Positions 1 to 11,066 of a stretch of DNA of 64,000 bases are shown one piece after another (position 1 is the first letter of the stretch; each line of letters starts with the position of its first letter). Location: assembly GCF_014356525.2 (NCBI RefSeq), contig NC_052508.1:63101963-63165962 (forward strand). The letters are read 5' to 3'. A program made the translations under genes and the position numbers. This DNA comes from Nilaparvata lugens. Taxonomy: Eukaryota > Arthropoda > Insecta > Hemiptera > Delphacidae. Under the pieces are notes generated by a model. It worked only from the letters and a program-made list of their open reading frames with translations. It did not search any database and was not told the DNA's origin.

Positions 1-106
1 TGAAATTATTATCAAGAAGAAAAATAAATAATAATAGAAACTGAGAATTTCCATTTTTAAAGGAAGAGAAAAAAGAAAAACAGCAATGAATGATACATTA
101 AAGTAG

Positions 107-1366
107 TTACTCATCGTTATCCAGACAACAATCAATCAACCACTCGATACCACCCTCAATCTCATCAATGCAATGAGTAAGCAAAAACCTCCTAAGATTG
201 ATTCTGAAACGATGCCTCAGGAATGCTGAATCAATGATGTCTCGAGGCAACCTGCTGTAAAATCTGCCTTGCAAGAAGAGGAAGATTTTTGGAAAAATGT
301 CAAAAACGGCCTTGGAGTGCATAGCCTCTCCATTACTCTTGTACTGTAATGCCTTTCTGCTTGGATGAACGCGCCATCTTCAGTACCACTCAAAAACTGA
401 ATGATTACTTTGAAGACATACAAGTATCTTAGAGGCATGACATCCAATGATTGACAAGCATTCAAGAAGTCCCCACGTCTACATCCTCCATCAATGAGGC
501 AGATCATAGACTTCTGAAGAGTGATTAGTGATTTCAGGTGGGTCATATATGTGCTGCCCCAGCACACCAGTCCATAAGAGAGACGAGATTGGGACAATGC
601 AAAATAGATATTCCTTAAAACGAACCTTGGACACAATCTTTTCAAATGATGCAATCTGTGTAGTAGGCATCGAGAATATTTCTTCATAGAATCAATATGA
701 CTCTTCCACATCATATTGTCATCAACCGATAGGCCAAGATATTTGACTACCTGAGATTGCTTTATTACTCCACATCCACAATGATCATCAGTACATCCAA
801 CACTGTGGAATTTCAGGGGGCTGAGAAGTCTGAAAGAACAAGATATTCCAAAGTTCAGATATGAAGTCTTCTCGATATTGAGACTTAATTTGTTGAAGCT
901 GAACCATAGAGACAATAGTTTTAAATCATTGGACATGTCTTCATATAGCTCAACATCTGATCCAGCTCCATAGGATAGGGCTGTGTCATCTGCAAATACT
1001 GTGAATTTCCCCTTGAAGGGGCCTGAGTAGAGGTCATTGATGTAAATCAAAAACAAAGTCGGCCCCAAAACTGATCCCTGGGGAACTCCACAGGTCATTT
1101 CCTGAAAGGAGCTCATTCTGGAACCCACCTTCACAGCTTGAGAACGTCCATGTAGATAGGAATGGAACCATGCCAAGGGCAAGCCACGCACGCCAGCCAG
1201 CTCCAGTTTTTGCAGCAGAATCTCATAATTCACAGTATCGAATGCCTTCCGGATGTCCAAGAACATTCCAGCAACTCTTTTCATATCCTTTCTGTTGATG
1301 TTGCTTGAAATCTCTGAAATGAAATTGACTCCATTGTCAATCTCTGATAAATCTTTGCTAATCTCT
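107..1366 (-). pseudogene. Non-LTR retrotransposon (LINE) reverse transcriptase, 5'-truncated, one frameshift
   Basis: A LINE reverse transcriptase copies its RNA onto nicked chromosomal DNA. The main frame (1284..217) is 355 residues. It shows palm motif A with FLDIRKAFDTV (residues 8-18), motif B as GVPQGSVLGP (66-75), and the catalytic box as FADD (97-100, bases 985..996), a variant of YADD. Thumb-like sequence follows. The same frame stays open above 1284 to a stop near 1366, so the recognisable protein starts inside the RT domain; endonuclease and N-terminal fingers are absent. Near 310-345 the frame breaks. A second frame (322..107) then gives a typical LINE C-terminus with an 'LPRDI' motif followed by basic residues and a stop. 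The 5' edge abuts an inverted repeat (1331..1388). Dead copy; I cannot fix the clade (jockey/CR1/L2-like range). Confidence 0.9.
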
Positions 1367-1388
1367 GTTTATCAGAGATTGACAATGG
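1331..1388. repeat. 21-bp perfect inverted repeat at the LINE 5' edge
   Basis: Arms 1331..1351 and 1368..1388 are exact reverse complements separated by 16 bases. The left arm is LINE coding sequence (the residues SEIDNG upstream of the RT core). The right arm is therefore an inverted copy of the LINE's own 5' end, placed at the truncation point. Confidence 0.85.
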
Positions 1389-1543
1389 TGTAATAACCTG
1401 AACCAGTCTTTCTAAGTATCAATAAATCTGTGGTTTTTGACAATTTCTCAGTCTTTTCCATCCAATAAGAATAATTACCACAATATCAACTTCTCAACTA
1501 CACACAAATTGCTAGATTTCTTGCGTTCTGAGTGGTTGTTAAT

Positions 1544-2012
1544 GGGGGCGCGACAGTCGAGACCGGCGACATTCGAGGCCTGTGACAGTAGAGGACTGTT
1601 TTCCAGTCCTCTACGGTCGTAGGCCTCGTCTGTCGGGAGTGTACGAAAATTGAAGAGTCCTCTACTGTCGCCTAACACAGGCGACATTTGAGGCCTCTTT
1701 TTCAGGAGTCCTCTACCGTCGCAGGTCTCGACTGTCGGGGCTGTTCAAAAATTAGAGAGGCCTCAACTGTTGTCTAACGCAGGCGACATTTGAGGCCTCT
1801 TTTTCAGGAGTCCTCTACCGTCGCAGGCCTCGACTGTCGGGGCTGTACAAACATTAGAGAGGCCTCAACTGTCGTCTAACGCAGGCGACATTTGAGGCCT
1901 CTTTTTCAGGAGTCCTCTACCGTCGCTGGCCTCGAATGTCGCAGGTCTCTTTCGTCGCTGGTCTCGACTGTCGCAGGACTCTTCTGTCGTTTGCCTCGTT
2001 TGACATCGACCC
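1544..2012. mobile_element. GC-rich foldback/Mutator-like non-autonomous element, copy 1 (expanded)
   Basis: A GC-rich block in AT-rich DNA. It begins GGGGGCGCGACAG and ends GACATCGACCC, and is flanked by the exact 9-bp duplication GTTGTTAAT (1535..1543 and 2013..2021). The same edges occur in copy 2 with a different 9-bp duplication, so the boundaries are firm. Both ends read inward through related words (CGACAGTCGAGACC, GCGACATTCGAGGCC, CGGTAGAGGAC), giving long imperfect inverted arms. No coding potential. A 9-bp duplication with long inverted arms fits Mutator-like (MULE) non-autonomous elements; Merlin is an alternative. Class is inference; mobility is direct. Confidence 0.85.
1680..1985. 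repeat. Three tandem 102-bp units inside the element
   Basis: The word GGCGACATTTGAGGCC starts at 1680, 1782 and 1884, an exact 102-bp period. Each unit runs through CTCTTTTTCAGGAGTCCTCT and CGACTGTCGGGG. The copy at 11067..11329 holds only one unit, so the array expanded or contracted inside the element. Confidence 0.85.
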
Positions 2013-2021
2013 GTTGTTAAT

Positions 2022-2690
2022 TACTGCTACCATCTAGTGACAGAATATGAAAGTATACCTTGATTAATTTTTGATCAAACAGAGAATAGTGGGAGGAACT
2101 ACAACCTATAGAAAAAGAATCAGTAAAGAGTATCAGGAGCTTGAAATTGTAACAAAGAGGTCAAAAGAACATGTTCAAGACCTTTTGAGAGAGAATATCC
2201 AATAACATTCAAGAATAAACATTCTAAACCTTCATTCTATCACAAATTTAAGACTACAGATTCAAACCTCAATCACAGATTGTTTATTCAGTCTGTGATT
2301 CCATGCAGTAAAGTGAGCAGTACAAGTGGTTCTACAGCTCCCATAACTACAGCTTATATTGAATATTCTTGAATTTCCCGGAAATGTATTCGAATATTGA
2401 CACTAGTATCAATTCTCAACAATTGCTCACCCTCGACTGTCTACTATTCTCTTGAGCCAGCGAGGTCACTGGATATTATTATAATAATAACTCTCGTAAA
2501 TCTGATTAGAATGTAAAGACGTTTTAAAAAACCTACAAGATCATTTCACAGCCCTGTCGTGGAATTGAAGACTATATTATTTCGATCTGCGAGACAATTA
2601 ATATTCAGGGTAGGAGATATTCGGAAAGGGTTGAGCATGGATTTTGATGAAGTGGTTTAAGGGGTGGAGATAACCAAGAAAGCCCAGGGA
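2022..2690. other. AT-rich stretch, no gene seen
   Basis: Unique-looking AT-rich sequence. No ORF of interest, no splice-like exon and no repeat boundary could be recognised. Confidence 0.5.
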
Positions 2691-2812
2691 AAGAAGAAGA
2701 AGAAGAAGAAGAAGAAGAAGAAGAAGAAGAAGAAGAAGAAGAGAAGAAGAAAAAGAAGAAGAAGAAGAAGAAGAAAAAGAAGAAGGAGAAGAAGAGGGAG
2801 AAGAAGAAGAAG
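2691..2812. repeat. GAA/TTC microsatellite
   Basis: About 120 bases of (GAA)n with GAAA and GGA interruptions, purines on the + strand. The 'proteins' readable through it are low-complexity Ser/Leu/Phe runs and are not genes. Confidence 0.95.
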
Positions 2813-4494
2813 ATGTGGAGAAAGATGATAAGTAAGGGAACAAGGAAGGGTTAAGGCGGAATTCCACTGGCAACTTATTAAACCCTGATCAAATGCTAGG
2901 GTCTTTATAGTGGTTTGCATGAACCATGAAAGCGATGAAATAATTATTATGAAGATGATAATGATGATGAACGGGGTAATGCAAAGCCTGATATTGGGCT
3001 AATTGGCCATGGAATTCATTAAACTACTATGCTAGCTTTTCCCCTTCCTCTAAAGGCCCACTCTGTGAGAAACCACTCGTTTCAACATAGCCATGAATGA
3101 ATTGTGAGACGAATAGAAATATCCTTGATTTCTAATAAGAACAATATGAAAATCTTGTAGTACCCTTTATTTTTTAAAAAATTAAAAATAGTTCATAATA
3201 TACCACACGATTTTTATGTTGTTCTTATTTATTTATTAAAATGTAGCCCATGTGAATGAAGTTTTTCCATTTTTTCTATTTTATTTCCTATCGAGAAAAC
3301 AAGAGAATTTTATTGGAGAGGATCTTGGTTCAGCTAATGCATTTATTTATTTCATTCACGATGATGCCCACATGAGCTAAATGATGTATAATAATTATGT
3401 ATTCATATTGATTGTTGGTTATTAATAACTCTTGATAACGGTGAATTTATTCATTTTTATTTGTCTATTTACAATGCAAATGACACTAATGCAATAACAT
3501 TGAAAGATGAAATAATAGGGTAGTCCTTGTGCTATTTTTCATCCAAATTTATAAGTGACAAAGTCCAAGATAAGGTTAGAATTTCACATGTACAATTTTT
3601 ATAAAATTTTAGTCCAAAAAAAAACATTAAAACTATAAATTTTGAATTTAGATGGATTAAATTAATAAATTAATTGGAAATATTCCACTCAATTGCCACT
3701 TGTAACGAATAATATTGAGTTATTTAAGAAAATTTGGAACCATTCAAGAGACACAAACTTGTAAACTTTGAAATATTCGAGTTAAAACCCGTAAGTCACC
3801 CTCTTGAAGTTCAGTTGTACATCAGAATGTACATTATTTGACCAATAACTTATCCTGAAAGTTACAGCTTTATATCTATAACAGTCTTCAACTTATTGAA
3901 GTGTTCCCATACATATGACTGACTCACTCTATACAGAGTGTTTCAGAAGTAGTGTCGAACATTTTAGGGTATTTTGAATGCGGCGCTCTGTTTAGCGTTT
4001 TCAATGCTGGCCTTGATTTATGTCACATTGCAGTGTGGGTGTGGATGGCATAGGAACGTTCCGATACTTTAGAATTAATTGCATTTTTCCTATGAAATCT
4101 GTTATTCTAATATTAATATTGTCACATGTACAATTTTCATATTTCAGTATAGTATTATACATTTCTCCTGAAATTCCATCATAGGAAGAAACCGGTCAGC
4201 AGTGTTGGTAGACTTGGTTCACACTGACAGCATTGATTCAATGAAAAGCTACAGTGTTATTCATTAGAAATGCTGACAGTATAAAATGAATCTCTCTTTC
4301 AAGATTTCCTTAACTAGTTCTGGAACAACGTAGCCTACATCGTATATAGATTTTAAGAGCTTATACAGAAAAATTAACTGGGCTAAAAACTTTTTAGAAT
4401 CATTGAAATTATTTCCAGCAGAAATATAAGGTTAATCTCCCCTTCTTTTCTTCATCTTTTGTCTTCTAGAAATATCAGTTTTTTGGAATTTATT
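2813..4494. other. AT-rich stretch, no gene; possible repeat ends
   Basis: No convincing coding sequence. At 3935..3965 the sequence ATACAGAGTGTTTCAGAAGT resembles the 'TATACAGGGTGT' termini common to several insect transposons, but I found no matching partner end. 4190..4330 is similar to 10285..10440 (shared AATGCTGACAGT and ATGAATCT words), so it is part of an old dispersed repeat. Confidence 0.4.
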
Positions 4495-4510
4495 GAAAAG
4501 GAAGAAGCAT

Positions 4511-4610
4511 AGAATGAAATAGAATAGAATAGGATGACTGCCTTTCTTTTATACCTGGGAGGGCGAAGTTAGGGAGCAGTCGGCCCTTTCTTACACTTAA
4601 CCCTCCAATA
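4511..4610 (-). mobile_element. LINE 3' end with (TTCTA)n tail
   Basis: Read on the minus strand, a GC-richer 3'-UTR-like stretch (ending ...AGAAAGGCAGTCATCC) runs straight into a (TTCTA)n tail at 4533..4511. LINEs of the CR1/L2/jockey type often end in such short tandem tails instead of poly(A). No coding part is recognisable. The family assignment is inference. Confidence 0.45.
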
Positions 4611-4640
4611 CAATACTAAATTATAATTCAACAAGCAATA

Positions 4641-5607
4641 CTCAGTAAAATAAAATAAAACAAAACTATATTTCATATGAAGAAAGTAAAAAAAAAAAAT
4701 AATTATAATAATAATAAGCGGAATAGTTGAATAAACTTAAAAGTAGAGCATTCTTAAAATGTGAAATAAAAAATATCTGTTGGGAAATAAATACAACATT
4801 TATGACAGAATATGGATAGGATCGACGGATATGGATAGGATGGACGAATAGGATCGAAGAAGCAAAAAAGAGCAATATATCTACAAACCTTACAAGCAAG
4901 ATGAGAAAATAAGGAAATTAATAAATACTTCTAGCATGAAATTAATTAATTTTGAGAGAGAAAGAGAGTATTTTTTATATCTGTCTTAGGAGTTTACTTT
5001 TAAAGTTGACTTGATTCTCTTAAAATTACTCTAAAGAAATTAATGAAAATAAGCATAATACAGGATAAACGTATTTCAAAACATCGGACAACTCAGGACT
5101 CCACTCTTCCCATCACAGAAAACTTAAGCTGTTTTTCAGACTGACCAATAAGAACTGAAATTGATGTGTTCCGAGAGAAGGCAACGGAATGTGTGTAAAT
5201 TATCAAATTGACAAAAATTAATAATTTGACTCCAATGCAGCAGTTCAAATAAAATCTTAATCACAGAACTAAAAAAAAATATAACTCCAATGGGTGATTA
5301 CCACATAGAAGTGAAACACGACTTGAATAAAGTTCATAAGGCATTTCAAGTCTCTCCAAACAACTTGAAAGTCTTGAGGAATTGCACAAGATGCACCCTT
5401 GTGGAACAGTCAAGGAGAAGACTTATTAACACTTCATCAAGTGGTCTGAGGTCTTGAACAGCCCCTAACAAGTTTCTGGATAATAATTATCATCATCAAC
5501 TTCTTCAGTGGTGGCGTGCTTTAGTCAGCCAGAAGGGTTGTTTTCACTTTGACTATCTTACGAATTTAGCGTGATCTTGGCATTATCTTCTCATCTCTGC
5601 AAACCTC
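4641..5607. other. AT-rich stretch, no gene seen
   Basis: AT-rich with a short (AAT)n run near 4700 and small imperfect repeats (GGATAGGAT..GGATAGGAT, 4810-4860). The small ORFs are of random type. Confidence 0.5.
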
Positions 5608-5631
5608 TCTTCTTCATCTTCTTCTTCTTCT

Positions 5632-5678
<47 letters not shown>

Positions 5679-5725
5679 TTCTTCTTCTTTTTCCTCTTCT
5701 CCTTCTTCTCTCTCCTCTTCTTCTC
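5608..5725. repeat. TTC/GAA microsatellite
   Basis: About 118 bases of (TTC)n on the + strand with CCTC and TTTC interruptions. Confidence 0.95.
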
Positions 5726-6888
5726 GGTATTAAGCTAAGTTCTCATCTAGTAGATCAAGGTTTGCATGATTGGGCTCTACATTCAAGCCTCAATACACTC
5801 CCTAGTTATTATTGTTACTGCATTCATCAGCTAATCAAGTTTCTCTGTTTCTTATCAGTTTCTTCCAGTTCCAATGTTGTATTCTTCAACTCCACTATCT
5901 TCTCCAGTCTCCACTATTTTACCTTGTTCTCCAAGTTCTTCTCCTTCATTTCTTCTCTCATATATCTCTTGTTCTCACCCATTTCTCCTCTTCATTTCTT
6001 TCTCTGCCATTTCTTCCCACTCTCTTCTTCTTCCACACCCAGTGTTATTGTGACTCTCATATATCCTAGACACTTTTTGTTATTTTCCATCTATTTTTTT
6101 TTCTTTGATACCGTGTTCATATCAAGTATTTCTCCTCCCTCTCCTTACTCTCCTTCTCACTCATAGTCCCCTCCTTTTAATTGCTATTCCTGTTTACAAA
6201 GATTCAGATCACCTTAATCGATTGTTAAGTGCTTAGAACAGATTTAACAGGATCAATTACTATTATTATAAACGCCTATTCCATTCAAATTTTCAATCAT
6301 ATTATTGGTATAACCACAATTCAGTACTTGAGGCTTTAGTGATTAGACCTTTTGGTTTGAAAGATAGGGATATGTGTGAAAAGGCCTTGAATGACTCAAT
6401 AGAGATGGATTTTTTCTGTCATACAAGAGTTATCCATCCCATATTACATGCATTGCTACTCCCACATCTATCAAATTAATTCAAAATTCTAAATATGATC
6501 TGCTGCAATCAATTTACTCATTGTTAATTTACTTATGTACCAGAGGCGAGGCGTCCGGTCATCTTTGGATTCGCCGATGACTGGACAGAGATTCATATGT
6601 AATTTGTATATTATTAAATTGAAAATATTCAAAATAAATACAAAAATGGCGAAGAAACCAAAAGCTAATCGTTTTATCGCGAGCGCGCCAAGTTTGAATA
6701 AAGTAGACTACTGCATCATCAGTTCCATCCGTTCAATGTGATTCTCAAAAATATGGATTCCAGTAATTCCATTCATCATTGGTAACCACCACTCTTCTGC
6801 ATCATCACTCCCCCTCTCACCATAAACAATAGGTCAAACACATCCCTGATTTCTGTGAGTCCACTGTTCCGCGCCAGTGTTGCAAACC
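5726..6888. other. Pyrimidine-rich then AT-rich DNA, no gene supported
   Basis: 5760..6180 is pyrimidine-rich on the + strand, so the 134- and 85-residue frames there are Ser/Phe/Leu composition artefacts. 6180..6888 is AT-rich. A 68-codon frame at 6535..6741 contains a basic stretch (MAKKPKANRF) but has no recognisable homology or flanking splice sites. Confidence 0.45.
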
Positions 6889-6901
6889 GTACGATAATAA
6901 T

Positions 6902-7162
6902 AATAATAATAATAATATAATATCGAGTGACCTGGCTGGCTCAGGTCTGGTGTCAGAGTTTTCAGGTCGCAACTGATCAAATTTCAGGGCCTCTGACAAG
7001 ACCTAACGACTGCCTTTTTAGGCAGCCGAGACCGACGGCTTAACGTGTCCATCCGAAACACGGGAGTGGCCCGAGATAAATATCTTGGCCGGCCCGGAAT
7101 TTGAACCCGGGCCTCTGAATCATAAAGCCAGCATCTGATCCACTCGACTACGGACACTCCTT
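6902..7162 (-). mobile_element. tRNA-derived SINE with 13-bp target duplication
   Basis: On the minus strand the 5' end (7162) reads like a tRNA. A box-A-like TAGTCGAGTGG lies at 7140..7150 and a box-B-like GGTTCAAATTC at 7107..7097; these are the internal RNA polymerase III promoter elements. A non-tRNA body and a (TAT)n tail (about 6920-6902) follow. The flanks 6889..6901 and 7163..7175 are identical (GTACGATAATAAT), a 13-bp duplication of the kind left by LINE-driven retrotransposition. Not a functional tRNA: the cloverleaf is not preserved and the unit is about 260 bp. Confidence 0.85.
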
Positions 7163-7175
7163 GTACGATAATAAT

Positions 7176-8229
7176 TTTGTTTGTAATCTGTTAATATATT
7201 GATAATTATGATAATTTTATTTCAATTTTCTAAATCTATTGTCTTGTGAATAGTGTCGCGGCGTGGATTTCAATGTATTATTAAGTTAGAATTTTGAATG
7301 GTAAACTTATCTTATACTAGATGACATCTTGCTCGATAAATAATCATCTAAAATGGAACATTTTATGATTATGAACTAATATATGTTAATTGGCGATAGA
7401 GGATATCTTATCTTATTATTATTATCTTTTAATTAGGGGAGGGGGTGCAGTTTTCATTGAAACACTCAACTGAATTGTTCCTGGAGATGACAGAGTCAAA
7501 AATTCACGCCTCGCCACAGTTATGTACTTATCAATTATTGTGAATCACTATTGTGGTGTTGAATTTTAAATTATTTTTCCTACTTATAATGGTAAATTTG
7601 GTTTCTAGAAGAAGAAGAAGAGAACAAAGATTAGAGGAGACAAAATGATAATGAGAGACGTTTGAGGAAGCGTGAAATGGAAGGGAAGAGAATAAGAGAG
7701 AGAAGCTGGAAGGGGAAGAACAAGAAGAAGGAGAATTAGATGGAAAAAAACATCATTAAGGAGAGGTGAGGGTGGAGCTAGGGTAATGTCACAGAAGGAA
7801 TGATTGGTGGAAAAGGAAGGGATTGGGTACGTGATACAAGCGTTGAATTACAAATTAAGAGAACAACAGCCGACTCTCTCTGATTGTAATCATAATGACT
7901 GCTGAGATCTCGGCGTGGCTTTTGGGAGTTGTTGATCTTCTTGAAACAATGCTGATGGCTGCTTAAAATAATGTCTCCTCTGTCTGCAGGTGAACCACCT
8001 GAATCACCAATGAGATAGACAAGTTTCCTCGGTGAGAATATTATTATAATACGTCCTATAGGGCCATTGTACACCAAGTTAGAACTCTCAGGTAACAAAA
8101 ATGTCAAGGGATTATCTTATTACATTCAAATCATTGCGATGATGATTTTTCAATCATGGATCTCAGCATTATCGAATTATTGAATATGAATTCACATCAC
8201 ATGTGGATTTTGGTCAATTCTTGATATAT
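7176..8229. other. No gene seen; purine-rich patch
   Basis: AT-rich, with a purine-rich patch at 7605..7740. The 109-codon minus-strand frame at 8107..7778 has no recognisable domain and no splice context, so I do not call it. Confidence 0.45.
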
Positions 8230-9115
8230 TAGTAGTTCTGTGAACAGTAGACCTCACCCAGTATTCTCATCCACAAGTACCTGATTGAAACTATAGACCT
8301 TATGGAAATACAATTCTATGATTTACCCGATAATTGTGCTGAGTTTGTTAATATGCGCCTGTTGAAAAGAAATTTTAAGATTTGGTTGAATAATTACATT
8401 TTAGATGTAACATAATGTAACTCATTATTAATGTATTGTATTGTTGTAATTCATTCTGTTCTATTTTTTGTATGTAAGTTCAGGTTGACTATATATTATA
8501 ACACTCTTGAGCTGAGCTGAGCCAACAATTTAATTAATTAATATCATGATAATTTTAAATGTTAAGTAAATTCTGTAAGTAAATTTGACAGTGTAATAAA
8601 CTGATAAGTGAATTTAACTGTTAAGTAAAAATAAAGTTCACTGATATATGTATAATTATATTTGAATTTACATGTTTTGTATTATAGTACCTTGTCAAGC
8701 AGCCTCTTTGAGGTTCGCTTAAGGTAGCTTATTTATTCAATAAACGTTTTTCTATTTTATTCTATTCTATTCTATTCTAGTCTATACAGCAATAGACTGG
8801 CTTCTCCACACATCTGTGTAATCACTTGCCAGCTGATTTATGATGAATAATTCTATAGTCTGATTTTTACTTTAATATTGGCGTATGTAGGAGGCTCCTT
8901 TTCCCTTTTATATTATCCTTGAAATGCAAAATTTCCAAAAACCTTGTATATACGTCGACGCGCAATTAAAAAAGGAACATACCTGTCAAATTTCATGAAA
9001 ATCTATTACCGCGTTTCGCCGTAAATGCGCAACATATAAACATATAAACATTTAAACATTAAGAGAAAAGCCAAACAGTCGACTTGAATCTCAGACCTCA
9101 CTTCGCTCGGTCAAT
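8230..9115 (+). mobile_element. Dispersed repeat family A, copy 1, split by a LINE insertion
   Basis: Family A sequence lies at 8230..8312 and resumes at 8784..9115. The split is visible against the copy at 22829..22985, where the same sequence is continuous (GGAAATACAGCAATAGAC). The far end (about 9080-9115) carries CTCACTTCGCTCGGTCA. Other copies: 16822..17136 (-), 17747..18253 (+, interrupted) and 21669..22985 (-, interrupted). No coding capacity seen. One end, read outward at 22985, is CTAG followed by T, as in Helitrons, but no matching TC start was found, so the class stays open. Confidence 0.75.
8313..8783 (+). pseudogene. LINE 3' fragment: last RT residues, 3' UTR and (TCTAT)n tail
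   Basis: From 8314 a frame reads FYDLPDN, then basic and aromatic residues (KRNFKIWLNNYI), and stops at 8413..8415. This is the usual 'N-LP ... FK ... LK-yL' C-terminus of CR1/jockey-type LINE reverse transcriptases. A 3' UTR follows, with AATAAACG just before a (TCTAT)n tail ending about 8780. The fragment sits inside family A, flanked by ATACA on both sides (8308..8312 and 8784..8788), consistent with a short target duplication. Only about 34 codons remain, so it is a severely 5'-truncated insertion. The identity rests on the motif pattern. Confidence 0.65.
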
Positions 9116-9386
9116 AAATGTTTTAAAATCCTTTTTTGAAGCGTTGTAAGTGTCCCTCTCATATTGACGGATAGTGCTGAATAAGTGATATTCATTGAGT
9201 ATGTGTTCTTAGCAATCGTGGGTTGTGGGAGGGGGGGGTGCTATCACCTCAATATGTATCTATCACACGGATTTATGTTTAAAATTCACTGATTCATCTG
9301 GATACAAGGAAAAAAATCACTGTAAATGACTTGTGCTTGTATTTAAAAAAATTGAAATGGAACATCCATATGAATTTGAATAACAT

Positions 9387-9640
9387 TGTTACATTGTTTG
9401 AGTTTATTTATTTATTTATTCGTGGACAGAATCACAAATCATATAAATATGATTAGGAAGGAACAACAAGCTTGGCCCAAATCTATTCCATTCCCAGATT
9501 TTGATAAATTAATAAATGTCCAAAAAATAGGTCATGTTTCAACTGTAAACCGTTCAAGTTCAATTCCATTTCGTCTCCATATCAAACTTTACTTAACTTA
9601 TGCTAATGCTTCTTGTACATATCCGAGATCTCGTGGAAAT
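9387..9640 (-). mobile_element. Probable LINE 3' end with (AATA)n tail
   Basis: Minus strand: a UTR-like stretch ends in GAATAAATAAATAAATAAA (9420..9402). The layout is the same as the other LINE tails in this window, but no RT residues are recognisable. Confidence 0.4.
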
Positions 9641-11057
9641 TAGCGGAAATTTCGGTCACTTTCTTCTGAATGCGACTCTCTGATCGGAGCTCAGATGATT
9701 GGAGCTTCGCTGTGATCCAAAATTATTCAGTCAACAGTAAATTTCCAATTAGATGATCTTTCAAAGCTTTGAATCCTAGAAATATAAATAGAAAACTAAA
9801 TACCCCTTTTCTAAATTGTTTACTCACGAGATTTTTTGGCTGTGATGCCATTATCATGTCAAAAATCAAGTTAAATCTTATTATTTGAAATTGGATATGA
9901 CTTAAGCACTCAGATCAAAAATCAAAACAGTCGAATTTGTTTCAAACAATGCAAATGATCGAATAAATCTGGAAGTACATTTTCAATTTGATATTCTTAG
10001 AAATTTGAAGTTGGTATTATTATTTGTAATTGGTTGCGACAGAAGCCCTACAGATCGATAAAAGCATAACTCATTTCAACTCGATCTCGACTCCCTGCTT
10101 CCCGATACCGAACCGGCAGAAATTTAAATACAAGAAAAAGTATTTCTATCCATTACAGCGCGCCAATTTGAATAAATCGGTATGCAAGATCAAACTGTGC
10201 CTTTCTCTACTGCAGACGTTCTGCAGATCAAATTACGACAGTTATGAATAATTTATGGCCGAAAGATGAGAAACATCAATTGCAGAACGAGTGCTGCTAA
10301 CTGGCAGCATTGATTGTATAAGAAGCGTTGATCATATTCATGAGGAATGCTGACAGTTCGAGATGAATCTTAGTTTAGCTGCTTTATTATTTCTGTCCAA
10401 AATGCAGATTTCTTAATAGGCTAGCAGGACTCTGTGAAATGTTGTGTTTTTAGTGCTCAAAACTGACTGGGGTATCATCTCAGTTTTTGAATATTTATGT
10501 ATTCTATTTCGGAAGTTTTCACTGGATTATTTCATGATTTATTCTATTGAGAAGAAATGAGATATTTTTTCAGAAATCAGAATATTGGAGCGATGGTTAG
10601 GATGAGAATCAATTGAATTATTAAATCACTAATAACAAAAAGTGATTTAATAATAAGCTTTTCGTGGATATAAAATAACATTGATGAATTATAAAGATAA
10701 GTTCACTTTAGTTCTAGAGACTTCTTCTCTAGGAACTTCTAGAGACCAATACTCGAAGGTCCTTGACCTTCCCTCGTGTTCTTCGGACCAGCAGTCAAAG
10801 GTCCGATATATGATCATAAAAATATGAGCAATGAGTGAATAGAGTAAAGTTAATCTCTGGTCCATAATATCTCAGGAAACTGAAAATATCTTGAATAGTA
10901 TTCAATATTTGAGTAAACTTGTTTAAAATTGAACAAAAACCTATCCGTCTGCAATTTGTGATTGATTAAATGATCAATTTCCATCACGTACCCTCTAATA
11001 TTATTGTGAATAGTTCAGTCAAGAGAAAGGGAGAAGGCTGGAAATGTGATGGGAAGT
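9641..11057. other. AT-rich stretch, no gene seen
   Basis: No supported gene. The 73-codon frame at 10030..10251 is unremarkable. 10285..10440 is a diverged relative of 4190..4330. Around 10710-10800 there is a small imperfect duplication (CTTCTCTAGGAACTTCTAGA; AGGTCC words). Confidence 0.45.
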
Positions 11058-11066
11058 GAGAAAGAG

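Noticed and set aside
3935..3965. Transposon terminus ATACAGAGTGTTTCAGAAGT
   Set aside because: Only one end seen; no partner end or target duplication could be located.
7090..7162. tRNA gene
   Set aside because: Only the A and B boxes are tRNA-like; it continues into a SINE body with a 13-bp target duplication.
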